Below the pieces are notes generated by a model. The model did not search any database and was not told the origin of the DNA. It was given only the letters and a program-made list of their open reading frames with translations. DNA of 64,000 nucleotides, taken from the NCBI GenBank assembly GCA_016713585.1, contig JADJOV010000013.1, positions 11,737 through 75,736 on the forward strand, read 5' to 3'. Shown here one piece after another: positions 24,647-33,854 of this stretch; position 1 is the first letter of the stretch, and each line of letters opens with the position of its first letter. Origin of the DNA: Bdellovibrionales bacterium (GTDB lineage Bacteria > Bdellovibrionota > Bdellovibrionia > Bdellovibrionales > Bdellovibrionaceae). A program made the position numbers and the translations under genes.

Positions 24647-26278
24647 TTGTCAATGTCGATTAGGCGAAAATTCTTTCTAGCTCTGATTCCAATCTCTATC
24701 TTGGGAGTCTCTGCCACAGGTCTTGTTTGGCGATCGTTGACTGTGAACGAAGAAAAATTGCTGATCACCCAAAAAATTCATAATCTTGCGTTACGCTCTC
24801 GAGTGGCGTTGGTTGAGGAGACCAGTTCTTGGCGAGGGACCTTGCTGAATCCAAAGCGAGAAAATGAAGCGGTGGAGCGAGTGCGGGCTCGAGAAGAGAA
24901 GAAGAGAACTCTTGATGAGTTAAAAAGTCTACCGCTCAGTGAAGACATTAGGAAGTTGACCAATGAGTTGATTGATTTTAACGAAAAAAACTTAGTGCTT
25001 GCTGAAGAGAAACTCTTAAGTCTAGCTCGGACCGGAAGTTCCGCCGAGGCTTTGGATTTCTTCAATCGCAAATTCTTTCCAATGAGATCTCTGTATGATG
25101 AACTTTCAGTGGCCTTGATGGATACTTCCGTCGCAGAGACAAATCACTTGATTGAAGAGAGAAAGCAGGAAATATTTTGGGTGTTGACTCTTGTTGGACT
25201 CGGCTTTTTGGCATTAGTTTTGATTTTTTTAATTCTAAGTCTCAACATCTGGAAGGATCTGCGAAGGGGACTGCGAAATGTAAGAAACGAATTTAGTGAT
25301 ATTTGGCAGATGAGTCGGTCGGCTGTTGGCGTTGGGCAAGATTTTTCACGCAGCCTCACGACCCAAACAACGTCTCTATCTGCGACAACATCATCCATAG
25401 ATCAGTTGAGGCTTTTGGTGGCAAAGAACTCGAAAAATTCTAAAATTGCAGCAAGCTCGACCCTTGTGTCTATGGAAATGGCCAAACGCGGCCAGAGTGA
25501 AGTCGAAAAGGTGATTTCAGCGATGAGTGAAATCAATACAAGCAACTCCAGAATTATCGAAAAAATAGACGAAGGAAATACCAAATTCGAAGAAATTGTA
25601 AAGGTGATTCATGCCATTGGTGCCAAAACACAAATGATCAATGAAATTGTTTTTCAGACAAAATTACTTTCATTTAATGCGGCGATTGAGGCAGCTCGGG
25701 CCGGGGAGCATGGTAAGGGCTTTTCAGTTGTCGCCGAGGAGATCGGTAATTTGGCGGCCATGAGCGGCAGTGCCTCCAAGGAGATTTCCGCGATGCTAGA
25801 TGGAAGTATTAAAACCGTTGAGACTATTGTGGCTGAGACACGTCGTCAGGTATCGATCATTGTGGGGGCGGGCAAAGAGAAAGTGGAATCAGGGGCTGTT
25901 GTTGCTAGAGCCTGCGGGGAAGCTATTCATGGAATTGTGGGGAGTATTTCAGAGATTTCGACCGTGACAAAAGATATGTCCATAGATAGCGATAGACAGG
26001 CGGCAGGAATTCGTGAAATTGTTCAAGCTTTGGGCCACCTAGATCAAATGACCCAACAGAGCGTTGTTGAGTCAATTGAAGCCGCAAGTACAGCACAAAA
26101 TTTAGTAGCTCAGGCCGAGGAGCTGAATCATTTTGTTAAAATGATGGCCCTGACTATTGAGGGGCCAAATCGTCCAGCCGTTCAAAGACCACATCCTATG
26201 CTTCGCAAAAATATTCCGATGGCTTCAATTAAAAAAGCCAAAAATGGAGTGGCTAGAATAAAACGCGTAGGCCTGTGA
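24647..26278 (+). CDS. methyl-accepting chemotaxis protein
   Basis: 543 residues: N-terminal membrane helix (FFLALIPISILGVSATGLVW), a helical periplasmic domain of about 150 residues (4HB-like), a second helix (VLTLVGLGFLALVLIFLILSLN, near residue 190), then a cytoplasmic coiled coil. The hairpin tip reads FNAAIEAARAGEHGKGFSVVAEEIGNLA, the CheA/CheW contact. No clear HAMP domain. TTG 24647 is used because AGGGAG lies 7 bases upstream; ATG 24653 is possible. Adjacent to the porin gene, so it may sense the sugar passing the porin (inference). Confidence 0.9.
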   Translation: MSMSIRRKFFLALIPISILGVSATGLVWRSLTVNEEKLLITQKIHNLALRSRVALVEETSSWRGTLLNPKRENEAVERVRAREEKKRTLDELKSLPLSEDIRKLTNELIDFNEKNLVLAEEKLLSLARTGSSAEALDFFNRKFFPMRSLYDELSVALMDTSVAETNHLIEERKQEIFWVLTLVGLGFLALVLIFLILSLNIWKDLRRGLRNVRNEFSDIWQMSRSAVGVGQDFSRSLTTQTTSLSATTSSIDQLRLLVAKNSKNSKIAASSTLVSMEMAKRGQSEVEKVISAMSEINTSNSRIIEKIDEGNTKFEEIVKVIHAIGAKTQMINEIVFQTKLLSFNAAIEAARAGEHGKGFSVVAEEIGNLAAMSGSASKEISAMLDGSIKTVETIVAETRRQVSIIVGAGKEKVESGAVVARACGEAIHGIVGSISEISTVTKDMSIDSDRQAAGIREIVQALGHLDQMTQQSVVESIEAASTAQNLVAQAEELNHFVKMMALTIEGPNRPAVQRPHPMLRKNIPMASIKKAKNGVARIKRVGL

Positions 26279-28045
26279 TCAGTCCTAGCTGAAGTGAGTC
26301 GACTTTAGATCGCTCCGTTGAATCTGTTCTTGCTACGTCAAGGGCGCCCCAGTTTTCTGCAAGTAGACCAAAGTTGAAAAAATATTTGGACCAAACTCGT
26401 CGTTCGAAAAGTGCGCGGCCTTGAATGACCCCTTTGAAATCGAGATCAGTCGTTTTTGAGGGCAGCAAGTAGTCCAAACTGATGGTGGCCCAGCCATCGC
26501 GACCTGTGCCCCAAAGTCCAGAAGGACCCCGGTAGAAGAGGCCCACTCCAAGGGTTGAGACCTGTGAACTGGCGAGTTTAAGTGCGCTAGATTTTAATTT
26601 CATGCCCCAGCTGGGATCCTTATAATTAAGGCCGGCGGAAAAGCGTATTGTGAGTTCTACTTGGGTCAGGGTTAAGGAGGGGCTGCTAGCCTTATTTGAC
26701 AAACTTGAGTCTTGGCTGAAGCCGATTCCCCAGCGTTCACGAAAAAAGGAAGAGGAGATACCAAGAAATCTTTCAAACCAATATTGAGACTCAAATCGGT
26801 AAAGAACTAGATTCCAGGGAGAAAGCACGGAACCAAGCAAGGCAAGCTCGATGGAGTGGCCTCGGTAAATATCATACCCTCCAATCCAAGATCCCTCGCC
26901 TGCAGTGACTTGGGCAAAATGATGATTCACTTCCCCGGCAGTCATTGGTCCAAGCCTCCAACGAAATTTATTTTGACTGAGAAGACTCAGTGATGGTGGA
27001 TCTTTGGGCAAATTTTTAATCTGAGTTCCTGGAGGCGTAGTCCCCAGAACAACAACCTCGGAATTATAGGTTTTTGACGGCGTTCCAGGGTTCAAAAAAG
27101 CTCGTGCTTCTGCTTTTGGAGGAGCTCCTTGCACGAAGAACTCTTGTCTCAATGGAATTCCGCCTTCTCCTGGAGGTAAATGACCGGGCGTTCAATAGGG
27201 AGTACGGTTCGCCAATTCCCATTGCGGAGTCGCGTCACGTTTGCTTCGGTCGCCGGCTCTGCCCCTTGAGCTTCAAAAACTAAAGTCTTTGAATCTTTTC
27301 CAATAGTGACATCTTTAAATTCAACGTCTTTTCGTCTGGTTTCGATATTTAGAATGGCTCCAGAAACAGCTTCGGCCCGGAAAGAAATAATCTGACTCAG
27401 GTCACTAAGCGAAATATAGCCCTGATCCCCCACGGTTTTACCGTTCACGGTGACCGTTGCCCCTTGGCGGTTTGAGGCACGCCCTTTAATAGTTAGCTGT
27501 TCCCCGACCATTGAAAGGTAGAGTTCCTTAGAGCAAAGTTCAATTCTGGTCTCACCTTGACTTTGGCTTACACAAAATTTCATAAATGGAAAATACTTCA
27601 TATTTTCGAATAATTCAGGATCAATCAGTTCGGAGGTGAGTTGGGCGAGATCAGTTCGAAGCTCCGGACTTTCTTTGTTTTCCACTTTCGCAATGGTGAT
27701 ATTTTTTTTGACAATTGGGGAGTCCCAAATGGCACGCCCATTATTGTTGACTAAATAAAGTCCACCATCCTGCAGAAGGCCAGCGGGCCAGCTAAAAAGC
27801 AATTGAACCTTTGTTTCACCAGGAGGCCTAACAATTTCAAAACGAAGCAAATTGGCATCAATCAAGATATCACCAATTCTTATTCTATCTGAGTCCACGA
27901 GAGTATATTCAAATGTTTGCGGAAGGATCTTAATTTTATTTTTGTCGGCCGGAAAGAAAAGCGGCACTTTGCTTTGCGCCACTGAGCTAATCAGACTAAC
28001 AATCAAAATAATAGAAATACCGAATAGTGAAAGAGTTTGTCGCAT
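26253..28045 (-). CDS. exported two-part protein (N-terminal beta-rich domain plus C-terminal barrel-like domain), frameshifted
   Basis: The upstream frame (signal peptide LSLFGISIILIVSLISSVAQ) ends after RPVIYLQEKAEFH. Adding one C at 27172-27176 instead gives PPGEGGIPLRQEFFVQGAPP and joins it to the downstream frame, which otherwise lacks a signal peptide and starts with TTG. Corrected length about 597 residues. The N-half has repeat-like sandwich segments (ATVTVNGKTVGDQGYISLSD); the C-half alternates hydrophobic strands (LTLTQVELTIRFSAGLNY) to a terminal LQLGLITGLRVLF typical of outer-membrane barrels. Function unknown. It follows the phospholipase D gene by 18 bases. Confidence 0.55.
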
Positions 28046-28063
28046 GAGTAAAATGGTAACCAG

Positions 28064-29224
28064 TCAAAACAAGTAACGCAATCGAAATGCAAGTCTTCCT
28101 AACCAAGCCTTCAAAGAGTTTTTTGGACGGAGGTCTTCAATAGTCAATAAACTTGATTGCCGTTGGTCGTTCCTCCAGTCTGCGCATAATTTTTCGACCT
28201 CCGGGGGATCATGAATAATTGCTTCCACCTCAAGATCGTGGAGAAAGCTTCGATGATTCCAATTGTGGGAACCGATGGTTGCCCATTGATCAATGATAAA
28301 GAACTTGGAATGCAAAACCCGGGGTTTAAATTCAAAAACAGCCACTCCGCCTCTGATAGGGCATGTATTAATGCTTCTGCCGCCCACTTAATGATTGGGA
28401 AATCTGTAACGGCGGGCACGATGATTTGGACATCGATACCGCGTCTCGCTGCTTTTTTGAGGGCCCTCAGGAGGGAACGTTTAGGTAGGAAGTAGGCAGT
28501 TTCAATCCAGATTCTTGATTCTGCAGTCTTGATTCTGCGCAAAAGATCTCGATACAGCCAATATCTAGACCAGGTTGTTGAGTTCAAACGCACGAGAGAC
28601 TTCTTTGGGTCATAATTTTTGTCCCTATCTCTCCGTCTGAGGAATCGTCGGAGCGTCATCCTGGGAGCACGATTCCAGGTCATCCAGAAGGACCGGTTCA
28701 AATCACTCAAGCTTCCACCAGTCAATCGGAGGCCCGTATCTTTCCAGGCCTTGATTCCCATTCGTTCTTGTGAGTGCACTTGGGTCATATTCAGACTGCC
28801 CAGATAGGCGATTTTTTCGTCAATAAGGACAATTTTTCGATGGTCCCGATGATTGAGCCTCTTGAGAAGACCAAGGATCTGGGACAAAAAAGGAAATAGA
28901 AACTGCCGGAACCAGCCCAGAGTCCTTGGAAACGGCTGGAAGATTTGAAAAGCAAGGTTTAGCTTTCTTGTCTCTCTTTCAAGTGCGTTAAGCCAAAAAT
29001 AAGAGCCAAATCCGTCTACGAGAATATGAACTTCACAGCCTCTTTTTTTAGCCTCGCCGAGCTCCTGCAAAATGACTGTGGTGAGAGGGTCAATCTCGAA
29101 TATATAAACTTCAATCGTAATTGATTTCTTGAGCTAGACGAAGGTCCGTCATTAAGTCATTAAAGTACGGATCGCCTGTTTGATAAATTTTCACGGACGA
29201 CCAGTGGAGATTTTCTTGCGACAT
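28064..29224 (-). CDS. phospholipase D superfamily protein, cardiolipin synthase-like, frameshifted
   Basis: Two HKD motifs: HRKIVLIDEKIAYLGSLN and HSKFFIIDQWATIGSHN. In cardiolipin synthases these join two phosphatidylglycerol molecules; here no membrane anchor is seen. Lesions: about two bases lost in the T-run 29125-29127 (restores LAQEKSITIEVYIFEIDPL) and one at 28350-28351 (restores ALIHALSEGGVAVFEF). Corrected length about 387 residues, near the 400 of ClsB-type enzymes. ATG 29224 is only 29 bases from the divergent gene's start. Confidence 0.82.
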
Positions 29225-29244
29225 GTGACTTTTGACTCTACAAT
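29216..29244 (+). promoter_or_regulatory. promoter for a probably leaderless transcript
   Basis: TTGCGA (29216-29221), 17-base spacer, TACAAT (29239-29244). The -10 box ends 9 bases before the ATG at 29254 and no Shine-Dalgarno sequence is present. The -35 box lies inside the divergent coding region. Confidence 0.5.
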
Positions 29245-29253
29245 ATTTTTCCT

Positions 29254-29994
29254 ATGAGCCAAATCAATTTGTCGAATTGTTTATTATTCAGATTCAGCCA
29301 AAAGAAACTATTGCCAATTATTTTTGGTGTTCTTCTGGGAAATCCTGTCTTGGCTGAAAAATCAGGAAGTCAGAAGCTCGACTTAGGACCAGCGAAGGTC
29401 GCATTCATAGGAAATGTCAAAAGCTCTGACTTTGATTCACGGTTTCTGCCCTTTATAAAAAAAGTGGCTCAGTGTGAAAAGTGTGAACTTGTGAATTTAA
29501 CTCCATATACTGAGTCTTCCGAGGTTGATTTTGAGAAGCTTTGGCCGACGGTCTTAGGGGTATCGTCGGAGTATTCTATAATTTATCTACACTGGAATGA
29601 GCCAACTAATAAAAAAAGCGAAGCTCTGGTTGATCAGCTGAATGATAAGTTGAGTCATAGTGTTGTCTTGGTGGGGTATGCGGGTCAACCGAAAACCACG
29701 GGCCCAACAATACCTTTAAACAAAACAATTTTAGGGCAAATTCATCAAGCTCTCATAGTTGGTGAGCTGACTGAGCGCGAACGACTCTTGCCACAATTAT
29801 TTTGGGGGCCAGAGATGATCACAGCTGTTAAACCGCCTCGGGAATATTTGGAGCAGGGATTGAGTCCCCTGCTTTTTGTAAGTACTTTGGCCAAAAAAGT
29901 TCACCAGCGAAAGAGTCAAGATTGGCCAGATCATTTACGATTGAGGAAATCAAAAAACAAAAAACTCTGGCCCGAGATAAACGACTTGTTTTAG
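29254..29994 (+). CDS. exported protein of unknown function
   Basis: 246 residues. A 19-residue basic leader precedes a hydrophobic segment (LLPIIFGVLLGNPVLA), so export is likely with cleavage after VLA; a downstream start is possible. The body has a Rossmann-like pattern (AKVAFIGNVKSSDF, YSIIYLHWNEP, SVVLVGYAG) but no cofactor motif. A CEKC pair is present. Not recognised. Intact frame. Confidence 0.55.
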   Translation: MSQINLSNCLLFRFSQKKLLPIIFGVLLGNPVLAEKSGSQKLDLGPAKVAFIGNVKSSDFDSRFLPFIKKVAQCEKCELVNLTPYTESSEVDFEKLWPTVLGVSSEYSIIYLHWNEPTNKKSEALVDQLNDKLSHSVVLVGYAGQPKTTGPTIPLNKTILGQIHQALIVGELTERERLLPQLFWGPEMITAVKPPREYLEQGLSPLLFVSTLAKKVHQRKSQDWPDHLRLRKSKNKKLWPEINDLF

Positions 29995-30032
29995 TTCGCC
30001 TGTTATATTCAAAACAAAAATAGGGATTCTTT

Positions 30033-31333
30033 CTAAACCAGGCAACGAGCAACAAGGTCGTGATTGATCCAGCTGACTGGAGCCATAGGTTTCCAAGATT
30101 CATGGAGCATAACATACCCGCAGGAATCAAAAACAACTTCGCTAAGAAGTGAAGTTATTAATTTCTTAGAGTCAATGTGCATATCAACGAGCTTTTCTGA
30201 AAACTCTAGCATCAGCTCCATTTGAGCTGAGCATGAGTGTTGGGGCCACTTTTCAAGCTGGCAATGTTCCAAAATGACAGGCTCTTTTGAGTAGATGTTC
30301 GTGAGGTCAAGAATTTCATCCAATGAATGACCTTCCTTAAGCAACTTCTGACATTGATCGAGAGTTTCTTTTGTTCTCTGCGCCTCAGGAGCCTCTACGG
30401 TCAATGCTTTGACGAGAGGATAGAGGCAAACCTCAACGCCCTGAAAGATCGAACTAGAATTGGTCAAGATTTCCGGACAATTATACACGCAACAATTATA
30501 GTTTTTAAGTGAAAATTCCCGAGAAATTTCTTCGAGATTTTTTTTAGCCCAACCTTGGAGATAGGGAGTGTAGGTCTGCCATTTGTACTTTCCTGACAAG
30601 AAAACCTCAGTTCCATGATAGCCATAGGCCACATAAGAGACGTGCCCTCCCCCGGCCTCGATTTTATTTTTGATTGGTGTCGACAGCTCCAAAAGGTGTC
30701 TGAAGGTTTCTGCTGTAACTTCTTTGAAGTTGGTTTCGCAGAAGCGTCCAATCGGTGATTCCCAGAAATCCCTTGAGGCTAAGAATCGATCGCCTCGCCC
30801 TTTGAATACCCTATTCATCAGCGGCATGACAATCTTGGTGCGGGGCACGCCTCCAGCCATTAAATGAGCAAACACGACGTTTTGTCCGGGTTTTATCATC
30901 GCAGAGAGTTGGCTCATAAATTCTTCAACATTTTGTTTAAATCTCTTGATGCCCTTCAATCGAGAGGCTTCCAGGCTCTCCCAGTTGATTTGAGCATTCA
31001 TCCAATTACTGAGTTTAAGGTCCTTTAACATCTCGACGGGGTTGGACCCATATCTGAAGATTCCAAATCAAAGCCAGCTTCAAGAGGAACGTTAATTAAT
31101 ATTTTCCGGTTGTTGCGTTAATGCAATTTCTTCCTCATTGAGTGGTCTAAGGCCACCGTCCTTTCTCTCCGTCCAACAGTGGCGGTCACAACTTGCATCC
31201 CTAACCGCTCGGCCTCCTCCACAAGACCATTCGCGTACCCACGACTAAAGAGCTCCCCAAAAAGGACCAGAATATCGCCTGGTTTGTAGGGGGCCTTGGC
31301 GGGTTTATTGCGAAGGGCGTGATAGGTCGTCAT
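30033..31333 (-). CDS. conserved-looking protein of unknown function, frameshifted
   Basis: ATG 31333 has AAGGAG 9 bases upstream. N-terminus MTTYHALRNKPAKAPYKPGD then ILVLFGELFSRGYANGLVEE looks like a nucleotide-binding Rossmann start. Three lesions are needed to join the parts: T-run 31162-31164 (VGRREKDGGLRPLNEEEIAL), T-run 31102-31105 (QPEKILINVPLEAGFDL) and one base at 31036-31037 (GPTPVEMLKDLKL). The middle and C-terminal part contains AHLMAGGVPRTKIVMPLMN, VAYGYHGTEVF and a CCVYNC cysteine cluster. Corrected length about 435 residues, cytoplasmic. I do not recognise the family; a reductase-like enzyme is one possibility. Confidence 0.55.
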
Positions 31334-31540
31334 TTGGTCATTCTCCTTGAGCTTTAGGCCTGTGTTAGGCAAATCAAACACCAAAAGGTCCACAAAATTT
31401 TGAAAAACGTCAAGGGGCGGGTTGTTGACTCCTGGGGAATCTCTTCACTCTGGCCTAGAAATATTGCAATAAGTTAAAAATTCTGCCAGACTCGGGTTCC
31501 ATCAAAACATAGTAAAGGAATCACTTTGAGCGCACCTTCC

Positions 31541-32275
31541 ATGGGTTCTTCAGCAAGCCCACCGTCCAAATTGTTTTGTAGCCCGTTGCGCAATCCATTG
31601 ATTATAGCGCTGGATGTGGACTCAGAACCGAGGCGCTGAGGCTTGTTGACGAATTAACCCCATGGGCTGGGGCATTTAAATTGGGCCCTAGGCTTTGTTA
31701 TCGTTATGGACAAGATATTGTTCAAAAAAATTTCGACAAAGGCCCCAGTATTTGTCGATAATAAATATTTTGATATACCATCAACAATGGAGGCTGCAGT
31801 TCGTGCTAGCTTTGAGGCTGGAGCATCTCTATTGACGATTCATGCATTGAGTGGTCCTGAGGCACTCAGAAGATTGGCAAAGCTTGAATGTGAGCTGAGA
31901 GAGATTCGCCCTTTTGTTATATTAAACGTCACGATACTAACAAGTTGGAGTCAGGACTCCCTTCCGTCAGTTTTTCAGACGCAATCTATTCTTAACCACG
32001 TCGTGGCTTTGTCCGAAATGGTGAGGGAGAGTGGTTTGACGGGGCTTGTTTGTTCGGCCCACGAACTTTCAGAAATTGACACTGAAGGATTATTTGTTGT
32101 TACACCGGGCGTCCGATTTGCAGGAGACGCGGTCAATGATCAGCAGAGGGTCATGACCCCACCGCAGGCGCTGGCTCTTGGGGCAAAGGGCGTTGTTGTT
32201 GGTCGACCAATTATTGAAGCCAAAATCGCAGCCAAAGCTAAACAATATTTTGAAAGTATGATTTTGTCGAAATAA
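31541..32275 (+). CDS. pyrF: orotidine 5'-phosphate decarboxylase, frameshifted
   Basis: Last step of UMP synthesis. NPLIIALDVDSE carries the first catalytic Asp region; APVFVDNKYFDIPSTM holds the D-x-K-x-x-D-I active-site motif; the phosphate-binding end is VTPGVRFAGDAVNDQQRVMT and GVVVGRPI. Two opposite lesions: one G lost near 31629-31630 (restores EPEALRLVDELTPWAGAFKL) and one A too many in the A-run 31724-31730 (restores QDIVQKISTKAPV). ATG 31541 gives an N-terminal extension; TTG 31586 (MRNPLIIALD) is equally possible. Followed 14 bases later by the methyltransferase gene. Confidence 0.9.
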
Positions 32276-32289
32276 GAGAAAGGTTCTTC

Positions 32290-33119
32290 GTGAAGTTAAG
32301 AAACACAAAAAACAGAAATCCTCGAGGCGGGGGCAAGGTTCAAGAAGTTCGTGGGAACCAATCAGAAATTCCAAGAAACTGGCGAATTGTTGTTGGGGAT
32401 CATGCCATTCGATCCGCACTGCAAAACAGTACTCAGTGGATTAAACAAATTTGGGTTAAGCAAGGGTTTGAATCTTCTCAGTTTCTTCGGGCAATTGTAG
32501 ATGAAGGAAGAAAGCTCAAAATTTCAGTTGAGATAAAGCCGGAAACTCAGATTGGAAAGGTCTATGCAAATCATCAAGGAGCGTTGGTCTTTGTTGATGG
32601 TCGTCCGCGTTTGAGAATTGGAGAGCTCGAGGGTTAAAGACATGCATTTTGATTGCCTTAGATGGAGTTGAGGACCCTCATAATTTGGGCGCAATCTTGA
32701 GAACTGCATGGTTGACTGGAGTTAAGTGCATTTTGGGACCCGATGATCGCTCAGTTGGGCTATCTCCCACTGTTCATAAAGTTGCATGTGGGGGAGTTGA
32801 AATTGTCCCTTTTGAGCAGCTGTCGCAATTTCACTCTACTCTTGAAGAGCTTAAGAAGCAGGGCTTCTGGATTTTTGGCCTCAGCCATAGGGCAGAAAAA
32901 TCTATTTTTGAGGTCAAAATCCCTGAAAAAATCGTATGGATTTTTGGCGCCGAGGATAAAGGGCTTCGGACGACCACAGAGCGGGCTTGCGACGAGCTTG
33001 TTAGCCTTCCCCAATCTGATGCTGCAGCGAGCTACAATGTGTCAGTGGCAACGGCTATGACTCTTGTTGAGACGCTACGTCAACATCAAAATCTTTCTGG
33101 CCTGAAAAAAACAACTTAA
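32290..33119 (+). CDS. TrmH/SpoU-family RNA 2'-O-methyltransferase, RlmB-like, frameshifted
   Basis: N-terminal substrate-binding part (RIVVGDHAIRSALQNS) and C-terminal trefoil-knot domain with motif 1 DPHNLGAILRTA, motif 2 WIFGAEDKGL and motif 3 ASYNVSVATAMTL. RlmB methylates G2251 of 23S rRNA; the exact target here is inferred from the two-domain layout. One T missing at 32634-32635 splits it; restored it reads ELEGLKTCILIALDGVEDPH. GTG start at 32290. About 276 residues. Confidence 0.85.
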
Positions 33120-33122
33120 CCT

Positions 33123-33151
33123 TTGACTCATTTACTTTTCTCCAGTACAAA
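33123..33151 (+). promoter_or_regulatory. sigma70-type promoter of the tRNA-tuf operon
   Basis: TTGACT (33123-33128), 17-base spacer, TACAAA (33146-33151), 42 bases before the first tRNA. Good fit to consensus; no other candidate as strong in the gap. Confidence 0.55.
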
Positions 33152-33193
33152 GTTCCGGTTATCAAAATGCGATGAACTCGTATCTTGTGATGT

Positions 33194-33269
33194 GCTGGCT
33201 TAGCTCAATTGGTAGAGCAGCTGATTTGTAATCAGCAGGTTGCGGGTTCGAGTCCCATAGCCAGCTCCA
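33194..33269 (+). tRNA. tRNA-Thr (anticodon TGT)
   Basis: Acceptor stem GCTGGCT/AGCCAGC, D-arm, anticodon loop TTTGTAA, T-loop GGTTCGAGTCC and encoded CCA. First gene of the conserved Thr-Tyr-Gly-Thr-tuf cluster. Confidence 0.96.
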
Positions 33270-33298
33270 GTTCTGTTGTGTTTTGAAGTAGCTTCGAT

Positions 33299-33385
33299 GG
33301 ACAGGTGCCCGAGTGGCTAAAGGGGATAGACTGTAAATCTATTGGCCTCGCGCCTACGAAGGTTCGAATCCTTCCCTGTCCACCA
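33299..33385 (+). tRNA. tRNA-Tyr (anticodon GTA)
   Basis: Class II tRNA with a long variable arm. Acceptor stem GGACAGG/CCTGTCC, anticodon loop CTGTAAA, T-arm AAGGTTCGAATCCTT, encoded CCA. Confidence 0.96.
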
Positions 33386-33467
33386 ATTAATTGACCAGCG
33401 GTGAATATCAGTTAATGATCGTCACTCAGCTGGTAAATTCGTTGTTTGTGGTTTTAGCGAGTGCTAG

Positions 33468-33491
33468 TGTTCTGTTTTGTGTTCTGTTTTG
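33468..33491. repeat. 12-base perfect tandem duplication
   Basis: TGTTCTGTTTTG occurs twice end to end in the spacer between tRNA-Tyr and tRNA-Gly. Probably replication slippage; no function seen. Confidence 0.8.
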
Positions 33492-33530
33492 GTTTACGAC
33501 ATGAGTGGTGAAAGCCTCTCAGGGCTTCGA

Positions 33531-33607
33531 GCGGGAGTAGCTCAATTGGCTAGAGTATCTGCCTTCCAAGCAGAGGGTTGCGGGTTCGAGACCCGTCTCC
33601 CGCTCCA
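33531..33607 (+). tRNA. tRNA-Gly (anticodon TCC)
   Basis: Acceptor stem GCGGGAG/CTCCCGC, anticodon loop CTTCCAA, T-loop GGTTCGAGACC, encoded CCA. Confidence 0.96.
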
Positions 33608-33618
33608 AATTTTAGTAG

Positions 33619-33693
33619 GCCCGTGTAGCTCAGTGGTAGAGCACACCCTTGGTAAGGGTGAGGTCGTCGGTTCGGCTCCGATCACGGGCTCCA
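33619..33693 (+). tRNA. tRNA-Thr (anticodon GGT)
   Basis: Acceptor stem GCCCGTG/CACGGGC, anticodon stem-loop CACCC-TTGGTAA-GGGTG, encoded CCA. Second Thr isoacceptor of the cluster, before tuf as in many bacteria. Confidence 0.96.
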
Positions 33694-33854
33694 TCTCAGG
33701 AGATGGTGATCGGGTCCTGCGGTGAGGTTGATGCAGAAATATAAGATGCATCAAGTTATGTGTGAGAGATTTGGGTCAGGTTTTTGTTTGATTTTGGTTT
33801 AGGCAGTTTGAGTTATGAAGTTCAAATTTAATAAAAATCTCTTCAGGAGGATTT

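Noticed and set aside
26253..27152. Independent gene starting at TTG 27152
   Set aside because: No signal peptide or ribosome site, and one added base fuses it smoothly to the upstream frame.
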